A stretch of DNA of 64,000 bases from Mycobacterium bourgelatii (GTDB lineage: Bacteria; Actinomycetota; Actinomycetes; Mycobacteriales; Mycobacteriaceae): NCBI RefSeq assembly GCF_010723575.1, contig NZ_BLKZ01000001.1, forward strand, positions 248,001-312,000, given 5' to 3'. Below, in pieces: positions 35,301-43,873 of the stretch. The notes under the pieces were generated by a model. It made no database searches. It was not told where the DNA came from and worked only from the letters and a program-made list of their open reading frames with translations. The position numbers were made by a program, and so were the translations under genes. Positions within the stretch are counted from its first letter, which is position 1. Every line of letters starts with the position of its first letter.

Positions 35301-35902
35301 GTGGGCCATCCGCTGGCATTGGTACGGAAGTGCGCATTCGGGCCATTGCAGAAGTCCGAATTTGTTCCGGACAACAACACGAAGTAGCCCTCCGCGCCGC
35401 GGCGGGTGTCGCTGAAGGGCGGGTAGTTCCAGCCGCTGTTGCACGGCGTCGTCGGGCTACCCGCTACGGCCCTGCGCCAGCTGCCCTTCACGCACGCTTT
35501 GAGGGCTTCGACGTCGGACACGGTGCTCTTGGCGATGACCAACATGCCACCGCCCCATTGGCCATCCGACCGGCGGTAGGCGCGCGCCCCGAATCCCGCG
35601 TTGTTCTGCTGGCATCCCAGAGCGCGGTGCAACGGCTGGAAGACACTGGCGACGTCGCGATTCGACACACCGGCCGCGGCAGCGATGAATTGGGCCGCGT
35701 CCGAACCGTTCACCTCTTGAATGTCGGGGTTGGTGAAGCTGTACAGCTGCTGGCCGATCTGAGCGGCCGGGCCGCCGCCACCGATTACGGGTCCGGCACC
35801 GGTGGACGTCATCGGTGGCAAGGCGGGATCAGCGCCTGCCGGCGCGGCTAGAGCTATCGCGCCAGAAAACAAGGCCGCGACAACGCGTGCGGTGGTTCTC
35901 AT
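35297..35902 (-). CDS. Secreted conserved protein (Rv0398c-like)
   Basis: This 201-residue protein has a clear signal peptide (MRTTARVVAALFSGAIALA with cleavage near APAGADP). The mature part has a low-complexity start (TSTGAGPVIGGGG), then a domain with cysteines at LGCQQN, KACVKGS, TPCNSG and DFCNGP, probably forming two disulfides outside the membrane. It lies 3 bp downstream of lpqK on the same strand, so the two are likely co-transcribed. Synteny with lpqK and fadE7 matches Rv0398c. Function unknown. Confidence 0.82.
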   Translation of the reverse strand: MRTTARVVAALFSGAIALAAPAGADPALPPMTSTGAGPVIGGGGPAAQIGQQLYSFTNPDIQEVNGSDAAQFIAAAAGVSNRDVASVFQPLHRALGCQQNNAGFGARAYRRSDGQWGGGMLVIAKSTVSDVEALKACVKGSWRRAVAGSPTTPCNSGWNYPPFSDTRRGAEGYFVLLSGTNSDFCNGPNAHFRTNASGWPT

Positions 35903-35905
35903 GGT

Positions 35906-37129
35906 CTACCTCCCCGGTGGCATAGGTGGGGCATCATCTGGTGCTACCACGGCGCCGATCTTGCGGAACAGCTTTTCGGCCTGATTGCTGTAGTTTCCCT
36001 CAGCATCAAAGGCTTCGGGAGCGTAAGTGACCGCAACGGCGATCGCCACTCGTTGTGACGGCAGATACGCCGCCACGGCGGAAGTCCCGGCGAACATGGG
36101 ATTTTGCATCAGCCAGTGGCCGGTGATGACGATCCCCAGGCCGTACGTGTAGCCGTCGCTCTGCTCGAAACAAGTAGGGCAGCCCGGCTGAGCGCGGGTC
36201 TTGCCGCGCAATTCGGTCGACACCATCTTCTTGTAGGAATCCGGCGACAGCAGTTTGCCCGAGCCGATGCCCGCTGCGGTGGTCGTCATGTCGTAGATGT
36301 TCGTGGTCTGGATGGCGCCATGGGTGATAGTCCAGGACGGGTTCCAGTACGTCGAGTCTTCATAAAACGGAACACCGGCAGGGATTTTCAAAAACGCACG
36401 GCGTTCTGAGGTGAATGCGTGCAGGGCTGGCTCGGGGATGGAGGCTGTGTCGGAGTTGAAGGTGGCCGTCAATCCCAGCGGCGCCAGGACCTTTCGCTGC
36501 AGCATCGTCGCCATGTCCTGACCGGTCGCCTTTTCCAATGCCAGCCCCAGCAGGACGTAGTTGGTGTGCGCGTAGTTCCAGTTGGTGCCGGGTTCGTAAA
36601 GCAGTGGCCGCGAAGAGATTTGACCGAGGACTTCTTGAGTTGTCCACTGCCGGAACGGATTGGCGTAAAGCTCGTTGGCAAACGCGTCATTGCCGAGGAC
36701 GTAGTCGGGGTACCCGGACGTCATCTGCGCGAGTTGCTCGAGGGTGACGCGGTCGGCGTGCGGGAAGTCGGGCAGCCATTTGGACAACTTGTCGTCGAGC
36801 TTCACCTTCTTCTCGTCGACCAACTTCAGCAACAGCGTCGCCACATAGGAAATAGCCACCGCGCCGTTACGAAAGTGCATCGTGGGCGTGGCGGGTACGC
36901 CGGTCATTGAGTCGCCGACGGCCTGAGTGACGACCTCTTGGCGGTTCATGGTGACGCGGACGATCGCGGCCTTCAGATGCGCCTGTGCCATGAACTCACG
37001 GACCACATCCATCACCGCGTCGGCTTTGGCCGCCGCCTCATTGGGCAGCTCGGGCACCAGGCGCGGCGGGCTGCAGGCGACCACCAGGAGACATAGGACC
37101 AGACAGCCGATGCGCCGCACGAAGGACAT
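35906..37129 (-). CDS. lpqK: LpqK-like lipoprotein, beta-lactamase/serine-hydrolase fold with altered active site
   Basis: This 407-residue lipoprotein has signal MSFVRRIGCLVLCLLVVACS with the lipobox VVAC. The body has the class C beta-lactamase/DD-peptidase fold: MHFRNGAVAISYVATLLLKLVDE, LDDKLSKWLPDFPHADRVTLEQLAQMTSG, NWNYAHTNYVLLGLALEKATG. In active relatives the first block carries SxxK (as in FRIGSITKTF); here these positions read AVAI, and the YxN position reads YAH. The catalytic serine and lysine are therefore apparently missing, so a binding or structural role is more likely than hydrolysis. It is followed by the Rv0398c-like gene and preceded by fadE7. Confidence 0.85.
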   Translation of the reverse strand: MSFVRRIGCLVLCLLVVACSPPRLVPELPNEAAAKADAVMDVVREFMAQAHLKAAIVRVTMNRQEVVTQAVGDSMTGVPATPTMHFRNGAVAISYVATLLLKLVDEKKVKLDDKLSKWLPDFPHADRVTLEQLAQMTSGYPDYVLGNDAFANELYANPFRQWTTQEVLGQISSRPLLYEPGTNWNYAHTNYVLLGLALEKATGQDMATMLQRKVLAPLGLTATFNSDTASIPEPALHAFTSERRAFLKIPAGVPFYEDSTYWNPSWTITHGAIQTTNIYDMTTTAAGIGSGKLLSPDSYKKMVSTELRGKTRAQPGCPTCFEQSDGYTYGLGIVITGHWLMQNPMFAGTSAVAAYLPSQRVAIAVAVTYAPEAFDAEGNYSNQAEKLFRKIGAVVAPDDAPPMPPGR

Positions 37130-37138
37130 GCGTGTGTT

Positions 37139-38326
37139 CTACCGGAATGCAGGCAAGCCGGTGAAGGCCTGGCCCAGCACCAGCTGGTGCATTTCGGGCG
37201 TGCCCTCATAGGTGAGCACCGACTCCAGGTTGACCATGTGCCTGATCACTGGATATTCCAGCGATATCCCGTTGCCGCCCAATATTGTTCGCGCCGTACG
37301 ACAGATCTCGATGGCCTCCCGGGTGTTGTTGAGCTTGCCGAAGCTGACTTGGTCCGGCCGCAATCCGACGCTGTCCTTGAGGCGGCCCAGATGTAGTGCC
37401 AGCAGCTGACCCTTGTGCAGTTCGACCGCCATGTCGACGAGCTTTGCCTGGGTCAGCTGGAATCCGGCGATCGGGCGGTCGAATTGGGTGCGCTGCTTGG
37501 CGTAATCCAGTGCGGCCTGCCAGGCCGACCGCGCCGCGCCAATCGAACCCCACACGATTCCGTAACGCGCCTCCGAGAGGCACGCCAACGGTCCCTTCAG
37601 GCCAATTGCTTTCGGCAGCATGGCTTCATCGGGCAGCCGAACGTCGTCGAGCACCAACTCGCTGGTGATCGATGCCCGCAGGGACAGCTTGTGATGGATG
37701 GTGTTGGCGGTGAAGCCCGGGGTGTCGGTGGGCACGATGAAGCCGCGCACCCCCTCGTCGGTGGCTGCCCACACGATCGCGAGGTCGGCGATCGAGCCGT
37801 TGGTGATCCACATCTTGCGCCCGTTGAGCACCCAGTCCGAACCATCGCGTCGGGCCCTCGTCTTCATCGCGGCCGGGTCAGATCCGACGTCGGGTTCGGT
37901 CAGCCCGAAACAGCCGATGAGGTCACCGGCGGCCATGCCGGGCAGCCACCGCTGCTTCTGCTCTTCGGAGCCGTTGTTCCAGATCGCGAACATCGCCAGC
38001 GAGCCCTGCACCGACACCAGCGACCGGATGCCGGAGTCGGCGGCTTCGAGTTCCTGGCAGGCCAGCCCGTAGTGGACTGCGGATGCACCGCCACACCCGT
38101 AGCCGTGCAGGTGCATTCCCAACAGGCCCAGTTCGCCGAACTGCTTGGCCAGTTCCCGCGCGACCGGCAGGTCACCGTCTTCGAACCAGCCGGCCACGTA
38201 CGGGGTGACGTGCTCGGCGCAGAACTTTCGGACGGTGTCGCGAACCGCGATCTCGTCGTCAGATAGCGACGCGTCGATCCCGAGCGGGTCGTCGGGGTCG
38301 AAGACGGGCGGTGTATCGGTGCTCAT
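37139..38326 (-). CDS. fadE7: Acyl-CoA dehydrogenase (FadE7-like)
   Basis: This 395-residue flavoprotein shows the acyl-CoA dehydrogenase blocks GCFGLTEPDVGSDPAAMKTRARRDG, WITNGSIADLAIVWA and the C-terminal TRTILGGNGISLEYPVIRHMVNLESVLTYEGTPEMHQLVLGQAFTG with the catalytic glutamate. The YEGT form and overall layout are closest to glutaryl-CoA dehydrogenases, so a dicarboxyl-CoA substrate is possible. lpqK starts 9 bp after its stop. It diverges from the DUF3054 gene across 35 bp. Synteny matches fadE7 (Rv0400c). Confidence 0.88.
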   Translation of the reverse strand: MSTDTPPVFDPDDPLGIDASLSDDEIAVRDTVRKFCAEHVTPYVAGWFEDGDLPVARELAKQFGELGLLGMHLHGYGCGGASAVHYGLACQELEAADSGIRSLVSVQGSLAMFAIWNNGSEEQKQRWLPGMAAGDLIGCFGLTEPDVGSDPAAMKTRARRDGSDWVLNGRKMWITNGSIADLAIVWAATDEGVRGFIVPTDTPGFTANTIHHKLSLRASITSELVLDDVRLPDEAMLPKAIGLKGPLACLSEARYGIVWGSIGAARSAWQAALDYAKQRTQFDRPIAGFQLTQAKLVDMAVELHKGQLLALHLGRLKDSVGLRPDQVSFGKLNNTREAIEICRTARTILGGNGISLEYPVIRHMVNLESVLTYEGTPEMHQLVLGQAFTGLPAFR

Positions 38327-38361
38327 GACCCAATCCTGCCCCGCCCCGGTAGTCTCGCTGC

Positions 38362-38733
38362 ATGCAACCGCGGCGCAGCCTCAAATGGCTTGGTGTCGAC
38401 ATTGTCGCTGTGCTGGTGTTTTGTGCTCTCGGTCGACGCAGCCACGATGAAGGCGTCAACATCAGCGGGGTCGCAGCTACGGCGTGGCCATTCCTGACCG
38501 GGACTCTCGTCGGGTGGCTGGTGTCTCGCGGCTGGCGGCGCCCCACGGCGGTGGCACCCACCGGGGTCATTGTCTGGGTGAGCACCGTGGTGGTCGGCAT
38601 GCTGTTACGCAAGGCGAGTTCGGCCAGCGTGGCGGCGGCTTTCATCATCGTCGCATCCACGGTCACCGCGGTGCTGCTGCTCGGGTGGCGAGCGGCGGTC
38701 GGGTTGGCGGGACGGCGTCGCTCGGCTGACTGA
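38362..38733 (+). CDS. DUF3054 membrane protein (Rv0401-like)
   Basis: This 123-residue protein has four transmembrane helices and the DUF3054 features: VDIVAVLVFCALGRRSHDEG, AWPFLTGTLVGWLV and GVIVWVSTVVVGMLLRKA. Function unknown. It starts 35 bp from the divergent fadE7 gene and is followed 1 bp after its stop by the methyltransferase gene, so the two are likely one transcript. It corresponds to Rv0401. Confidence 0.88.
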   Translation: MQPRRSLKWLGVDIVAVLVFCALGRRSHDEGVNISGVAATAWPFLTGTLVGWLVSRGWRRPTAVAPTGVIVWVSTVVVGMLLRKASSASVAAAFIIVASTVTAVLLLGWRAAVGLAGRRRSAD

Positions 38734-38734
38734 C

Positions 38735-39631
38735 GTGCGCAGAGAGGGCGACACCTGGGATCCCGCCACTGGCGTGGGGATGACCGCCACGTTCGGTGCC
38801 GCTGTGCGGGCCGTCGCCACCAGCAGGGGCCTGATGCACGATCCCTACGCCGACCCCATGGTTCGCGCTGCGGGGGTGGAGTACTTCACGCAGGTGATCG
38901 ACGGCAAGACGCCGGGCTTCGACGAGAGCCCCGACACCAAGAAGCTGATGGAAATCCTCGTCCTCCACGCGCAGTTCCTGGACAACTATCTCGCCGACGC
39001 CGGGCGCGCGGGCATTCGACAAGTGGTGCTGCTGGGGTCGGGTCTCGACACACGCCCTTACCGGCTGTGGTGGCCCGCCGGGACGACGGTGTACGAGATC
39101 GACCAGCCGGACGTCATCGATTTCAAGAATGCGGTGCTGCGCGAACTGGGCGCCAGGCTGACCGCTCACCGTCGCGCGATCGGGGTCGACCTGCGCCAGG
39201 CTTGGCTTGCGGCGCTGCGGCGGGTGGGTTTCGATCCCACGCAACCGACGGTGTGGATCGCGGAGAACCTGTTCGTTGGGTACTTGCCGCCCGATGCGCA
39301 GAACCGGTTGCTGCAGTCGGTGACGGCCCTGAGTGCCACCGGCAGCCGGCTCGCCGCCGACCACATGCCGACGTGGTCACCCGTGCAGCTGGAGGCGGGG
39401 CGGACATTTGTCGACGGCTGGCGCCGCGTCGGCCTGAACGTCGACTTGGCCGCCCTGACCTACCAGGGCGAATACCGCGACGTACCCGAATATCTGGCCG
39501 ACCACGGGTGGCAGATGGTCGACCGGGACATCACCGAGCTGCGGGCAGCCCTGGGAATTTCGACGCGCAAATCGGTTCCGCCGCGCGACCTGGCGGTGTC
39601 TCCCCGGTACGTCACCGCCGTCCGGTCGTAG
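38735..39631 (+). CDS. S-adenosylmethionine-dependent methyltransferase (Rv0146/LCMT-like family)
   Basis: This 298-residue protein belongs to the expanded mycobacterial family related to leucine carboxyl methyltransferases (TIGR00027). Motifs are DPYADPMVRAAG, a SAM-binding block QVVLLGSGLDTRPYRLWWP, YEIDQPDVIDFKNAVL, and the motif WIAENLFVGYLPPDAQNRLL. The GTG start lies directly after the DUF3054 stop. Paralogues number about a dozen per genome, and a few are linked to polyketide or lipid methylation; the substrate here is unknown. Confidence 0.88.
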   Translation: MRREGDTWDPATGVGMTATFGAAVRAVATSRGLMHDPYADPMVRAAGVEYFTQVIDGKTPGFDESPDTKKLMEILVLHAQFLDNYLADAGRAGIRQVVLLGSGLDTRPYRLWWPAGTTVYEIDQPDVIDFKNAVLRELGARLTAHRRAIGVDLRQAWLAALRRVGFDPTQPTVWIAENLFVGYLPPDAQNRLLQSVTALSATGSRLAADHMPTWSPVQLEAGRTFVDGWRRVGLNVDLAALTYQGEYRDVPEYLADHGWQMVDRDITELRAALGISTRKSVPPRDLAVSPRYVTAVRS

Positions 39632-39817
39632 TCCGCAGCGCCGATTAGGTGTCGAACAATCTGAATGAATAGAAGTAGAACTGCCCGCGGCGACGCGCTT
39701 GATATGGGATTTTCTGCAGGATAGTCGTGAAGCTCGCGGTCGTCGCCGCAGGACACGGCTCCCGGAATCTAGACTTCGGGCTGGAATGCAGACGGATTCG
39801 CGGCGTTAGACAGTTAC

Positions 39818-40339
39818 GTGGTGTCTTCTTTCAGTCGTCAGTCTGGCCAAGCCGCGGCAGCGGACCAGGTCAACTTCGTGCCCGTCGCCCTGGACGATCC
39901 GCTCGCCCAGCCGCTGTTGGCCGAACTGGCCGCCGAGTACGCGCAGCGATACGAGATGGAGGAGGACGCGATAGCCGCCTGGCTGCGCGATGGTCCGCCC
40001 GGTGAGTTCGAGGCCCCGGACGGCGGCATGCTGATCGGGGTTCTGGACGGGCATCCCGTCACCGGCGGTGCCTTCTGCCGGTATGACGCCGACACCGCCG
40101 AACTGAAAAGGGTGTGGACACACCGCGAGCACCGCCGTCGCGGTTACGCCAGGGCGCTGCTGGCCGCGCTGGAAGCCGAGATCGCGGCACGTGGCTATCG
40201 GAAGGTTTACCTAGTCACCGGCAATCGGCAGCCCGAGGCAGAGGAGCTGTACCGGGCAGAAGGGTATACCCCGCTTGCCGAGCCGCTGCCCACCATCGGT
40301 CCGGTGTTTCCCATCGCTTTCGTGAAAGACCTTGCATGA
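39818..40339 (+). CDS. GNAT-family N-acetyltransferase
   Basis: This 173-residue acetyltransferase has the acetyl-CoA binding motif ELKRVWTHREHRRRGYARALLAALEAEI (Q/RxxGxG/A form RRRGYA) and a C-terminal YLVTGNRQPEAEELYRAEGY. The acceptor is not predictable. The start is GTG at 39818 or 39821. About 186 bp without recognisable signals separate it from the methyltransferase gene upstream. The stop overlaps the next ATG (ATGA), so it opens a four-gene coupled unit with three flavin monooxygenases. Confidence 0.85.
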   Translation: MVSSFSRQSGQAAAADQVNFVPVALDDPLAQPLLAELAAEYAQRYEMEEDAIAAWLRDGPPGEFEAPDGGMLIGVLDGHPVTGGAFCRYDADTAELKRVWTHREHRRRGYARALLAALEAEIAARGYRKVYLVTGNRQPEAEELYRAEGYTPLAEPLPTIGPVFPIAFVKDLA

Positions 40340-41424
40340 CGCAGTTGCATTTGGCCGTCGCGCTCGATGGTTACGGCTGGCACCCACAAGCGTGGCGGTC
40401 CACCCTGAAGTCCGACCCGAACACCCCGTGGGTGCTGAGCGGCCACTACTGGGCGGACCTGGCGACCACCGCCGAGCGCGGGCTGCTCGACTTCCTCACC
40501 ATCGACGGCACCCTGATGCCACAAATCGGACGGGGTGAGCGCATCCGGCCTGAGCGGCTGGCCGGGCGCGGCGACGCCGTATTGGTCGCGGCCCGCATCG
40601 CACCGACGACCAAACACATCGGGCTGATCCCGGTCGCCACGGTGACGCACACCGAGCCGTTCCACATCTCCAAAGCCATTGCCACCCTTGACTATGTCTC
40701 CCATGGACGAGCCGGGTGGCAGGCGCGAGTCAGTTCCACCGCACACGAGGCGGCCTTGTTCGGGCGCAGGTCGATCAACGTGGCGGAATTGTTCGACGAG
40801 GCCGCCGACTACGTCGAGGTAGTGCGCCGACTGTGGGACAGCTGGGAAGACGACGCGGTGATCCGAGACGCGGCCACCGGGCGTTACATCGACCGGAGCA
40901 AGCTGCACTACATCGACTTCACCGGGAAGTACTTTTCCGTCAAGGGTCCATCGATCACGCCGCGTCCTCCGCAGGGCCAACCGGTGGTGGCCGCGCTGGC
41001 GCACGCGGGACCGATCTATGAATTCGCCGCGACCAGCGCCGACCTCGTCTTCATCACGCCGACCGACGAGTCGCCGCTCGGCGCCATTCTCGATGAGTTG
41101 CCGCCGGGGCATCGGTTGAAAGTCTTTGCCGACGTGGTGGTTTCCTTCCACGGTGACACCGATTTCCGGTCCGACGCGCTGGTCTGGGGAGGTGCTGCGG
41201 CCGAACTGGTGGACATTCTGCTGGATTGGCAGCGCCAGGGTATCGACGGCGTGCGGTTACGGCCGGCCGTCAACGCCGTGGATCTACCGGTGATCGTCGA
41301 CGAAGTGGTGCCGCTCTTGCAGAAAGCCAACCAATTCCGCAAGGCCTACCGGGCGGGTGAGACGCTGCGCGAGCGTCTCGGACTTCCGGTGGCGCCCAAC
41401 CGTTATGCGGCGGCGACTCGATGA
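40336..41424 (+). CDS. Luciferase-like flavin-dependent monooxygenase, NtaA/DszA-related
   Basis: This 362-residue protein begins MTQLHLAVALDGYGWHPQAWR and has the luciferase-like (LLM) barrel blocks LATTAERGLLDFLTIDG, AARIAPTTKHIGLIPVATVTHTEPFHISKAIATLDYVSHGRAGWQARVS and RLWDSWEDDAVIRD with FSVKGPSITPRPPQGQPVVA. These are characteristic of the NtaA/SnaA/DszA group, which use FMNH2 from a separate reductase. It is shorter than typical members (about 440). The ATG overlaps the acetyltransferase stop; its own stop overlaps the next gene. Confidence 0.85.
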   Translation: MTQLHLAVALDGYGWHPQAWRSTLKSDPNTPWVLSGHYWADLATTAERGLLDFLTIDGTLMPQIGRGERIRPERLAGRGDAVLVAARIAPTTKHIGLIPVATVTHTEPFHISKAIATLDYVSHGRAGWQARVSSTAHEAALFGRRSINVAELFDEAADYVEVVRRLWDSWEDDAVIRDAATGRYIDRSKLHYIDFTGKYFSVKGPSITPRPPQGQPVVAALAHAGPIYEFAATSADLVFITPTDESPLGAILDELPPGHRLKVFADVVVSFHGDTDFRSDALVWGGAAAELVDILLDWQRQGIDGVRLRPAVNAVDLPVIVDEVVPLLQKANQFRKAYRAGETLRERLGLPVAPNRYAAATR

Positions 41425-42542
41425 CATCCGTCCCGCTGTCGATCCTGGACCTCTCGCCGATCAGCGCCGGCAGCGACGCCGCGACCGCGCTGCGCAACAC
41501 GATCGAACTGGCTCAGTACGCGGAGCGGTGGGGGTATCGCCGGTTCTGGATCGCCGAACACCATTTCGTGGGAGTCGCCAGTTCGTCGCCGGCCGTGCTT
41601 ATCGGACAAATCGCGGCGGCCACCAACACCATTCGGGTGGGTTCGGCGGCCGTGCAGCTTGGGCACCACACGACCGCGTCGGTGGTGGAAAGCTTCGGAA
41701 TGCTCGACGCCTTCTATCCCGGCCGCATCGATCTTGGCCTGGGCCGGTCTGGGCAACGCCGCCAGAAGCAGCAGGACAAGCCGAAACCCCGGGAGCCGAA
41801 GCCACCGCGGGTGTGGCGCGAGGTGGACGGCGTGGTGATCCCGACGCCATTCGATCTGCGAAAGATACTGGGGCTCCGTCAAGTACAGGCAGTTCAGTCG
41901 GTTCTGCAACAGCCCGAGGCCGTCGCACCCGACTTCACCGACCAGGTGGGCGAAATCATCGCCATGCTCACCGGCAACTTCCAAGTGGACGGGGTCGACT
42001 TGCACGCCGTGCCCGGTGAGGGCGCCGGCCTGACACCCTGGATCTTCGGCAGCACCAAGGGGCCCAGCGCGCGACTGGCCGGTGAGTTGGGTCTGCCGTT
42101 CGTCGGCAGTTATCACATCACACCGGCCACCGCGATCGAGGCGATCGAGGCCTACCGGGATGCCTTCGTCCCGTCGGAGAAGCTGCAACGCCCCTACGTG
42201 GTGGTGTCGGCCGACATCGTGGTGGCCGAGGACACCGAGACCGCCCGGAAGCTGGCGTCCAGCTACGGCCATTGGGTCTATTCCATCCGAGCCGGCGGCG
42301 GGGCCGTACCCTACCCGAACCCCGACGACTGCGAGCCGTTGACCGACGAGCAATTCGAGGTCGTAAAGGACCGAACTGCAACGCAATTCGTCGGGTGTCC
42401 AGACGAAGTCGCGGAGCGGTTGCACGCGTTGCAACGTGTGACCGACGCCGACGAACTGGTCATCACCTCGGTGACCTACCGGCACTCCGACCGGCTGCGG
42501 TCGCACGAGCTCATCGCCAAGCGTTGGGGGTTAACCTCATGA
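41421..42542 (+). CDS. Luciferase-like flavin-dependent oxidoreductase
   Basis: This 373-residue protein is a second LLM enzyme: it has ELAQYAERWGYRRFWIAEHHFVGVASSSPAVLIGQIAAAT and VGSAAVQLGHHTTASVVESFGMLDAFYPGRIDLGLGRSGQ. The EHH and GRIDLGLG signatures fit the MsnO8-type subgroup of LLM oxidoreductases, which oxidise small organic substrates using FMNH2. A Lys/Gln/Pro-rich insertion (QRRQKQQDKPKPREPKPPRV) follows. ATGA overlaps join it to genes on both sides. Confidence 0.85.
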   Translation: MTSVPLSILDLSPISAGSDAATALRNTIELAQYAERWGYRRFWIAEHHFVGVASSSPAVLIGQIAAATNTIRVGSAAVQLGHHTTASVVESFGMLDAFYPGRIDLGLGRSGQRRQKQQDKPKPREPKPPRVWREVDGVVIPTPFDLRKILGLRQVQAVQSVLQQPEAVAPDFTDQVGEIIAMLTGNFQVDGVDLHAVPGEGAGLTPWIFGSTKGPSARLAGELGLPFVGSYHITPATAIEAIEAYRDAFVPSEKLQRPYVVVSADIVVAEDTETARKLASSYGHWVYSIRAGGGAVPYPNPDDCEPLTDEQFEVVKDRTATQFVGCPDEVAERLHALQRVTDADELVITSVTYRHSDRLRSHELIAKRWGLTS

Positions 42543-43855
42543 AGCGCAAGCCAATCCATCTAGCGGCTCATTTCCCGGGGGTCAACAACACCACGGTATG
42601 GACCGACCCCCGCTCGGGCAGCCAGATCGAGTTCGACTCGTTCGTGCACCTGGCCCGCACCGCCGAACGCGGCTTGTTCGACTTCTTCTTCCTGGCCGAA
42701 GGGCTGCGACTGCGGGAGCACCGCGGTCAGATCTATGACCTGGATGTGGTGGGCCGCCCGGATACCTTTACCGTGCTCGCGGCGTTGGCCGCGGTGACCG
42801 AGCGGATCGGCCTGACCGGCACCATCAACACCACCTTCAACGAGCCGTTCGAAGTGGCAAGGCAATTCGCGACCCTAGATCATCTGTCCGGCGGCCGTGC
42901 AGGCTGGAATATCGTCACCTCGTCAGATGCCTTCACCGGAGCCAACTTTCGCCGCGGCGGCTTTCTCAGCCATGCCGACCGGTATGTGCGCGCCGAGGAG
43001 TTCCTCACTGCGGCACGCAAGTTCTGGGACAGCTGGGAGCCCGACGCGGTGGTGGCCGACGTCGACGCCGGAGCCTATGTCGATCCGGAGCGGATCCACA
43101 GCGTCGAATACCGGAGCAGCCAATTCGACGTGCGCGGCTACGCGACCCTGCCGGCCGGGCCGCAAGGCCACCCGGTGTTGTTGCAGGCCGGGGACTCCGA
43201 CGAAGGAAGGTCATTCGGCGCGCGCAACGCGGACGCATTGTTCACGTTGCACGGCTCCCTCGAAGACGGCCAGCGCTATTACGCCGATGTGAAGGGCCGG
43301 GCGCGTGCGTCGGGGCGAGACCCAAATGAGCTCAAGGTTTTTCCGGCGGCAACCTTTGTGCTGGGTGACTCCGCCGACGAGGCGCGGGATAAGGCGCGGC
43401 ACATCCGCCAGCAGCAGGTCAGCCCCGCTACCGCGATAGCGATGGTCGAACAAGTTTGGGGCCGTGAGCTTTCGGACTACGACCCGGACGGCCCACTGCC
43501 CGACTTCGACCCGATCGTCGAGAGCACCATCACGCAGGGGCGAGTCCGGCATGGGGACCCGATTGCGGTGGCCCGCAAGTGGCGACAGCGTGCCGAGGCG
43601 CAGAACCTGTCCATTCGTGAGCTCATCATCGCCATCACCAGTCGTGAACAGTTCGTCGGGACGGCCACGCACATCGCCGACGAGATCGACCGCTACATCC
43701 AGGCCGACGCCTGCGACGGGTTCATTCTGGTGCCGCACCTGACACCGCATGGCCTGGATGAGTTCGTCGACAAGGTGGTGCCGTTACTGCAGGAGCGGGG
43801 GGCGTACCGCACCGAGTACACGGGGCAGACGTTGAAGGAGCACCTGGCGGATTAG
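42539..43855 (+). CDS. NtaA/SnaA/DszA-family monooxygenase
   Basis: This 438-residue enzyme is a full-length member of the nitrilotriacetate/dibenzothiophene-sulfone monooxygenase group: MKRKPIHLAAHFPGVNNTTVWTDPRSGSQIEF, FDFFFLAEGLRL, SGGRAGWNIVTSSDAFTGANFRRGGFL and WDSWEPDAVVAD with YVDPERIHSVEY. Such enzymes cleave C-N or C-S bonds in chelators, desulfurisation intermediates or similar xenobiotics and need an FMN reductase partner. None is adjacent. The ATG overlaps the previous stop. An in-frame extension upstream to 42272 lies inside the previous gene and was rejected. Confidence 0.87.
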   Translation: MKRKPIHLAAHFPGVNNTTVWTDPRSGSQIEFDSFVHLARTAERGLFDFFFLAEGLRLREHRGQIYDLDVVGRPDTFTVLAALAAVTERIGLTGTINTTFNEPFEVARQFATLDHLSGGRAGWNIVTSSDAFTGANFRRGGFLSHADRYVRAEEFLTAARKFWDSWEPDAVVADVDAGAYVDPERIHSVEYRSSQFDVRGYATLPAGPQGHPVLLQAGDSDEGRSFGARNADALFTLHGSLEDGQRYYADVKGRARASGRDPNELKVFPAATFVLGDSADEARDKARHIRQQQVSPATAIAMVEQVWGRELSDYDPDGPLPDFDPIVESTITQGRVRHGDPIAVARKWRQRAEAQNLSIRELIIAITSREQFVGTATHIADEIDRYIQADACDGFILVPHLTPHGLDEFVDKVVPLLQERGAYRTEYTGQTLKEHLAD

Positions 43856-43873
43856 CCCGGGCGCCCGCAAGCC

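Noticed and set aside
39632..39817. Small frame starting MKLAVVAAGHGSRN between methyltransferase and acetyltransferase genes
   Set aside because: It loses any protein-like pattern after about 20 residues and runs antisense-like through the acetyltransferase gene.
42272..42538. N-terminal extension of the last monooxygenase
   Set aside because: It overlaps the preceding gene in another frame; the ATG at 42539 overlaps the stop and begins with the family N-terminus.
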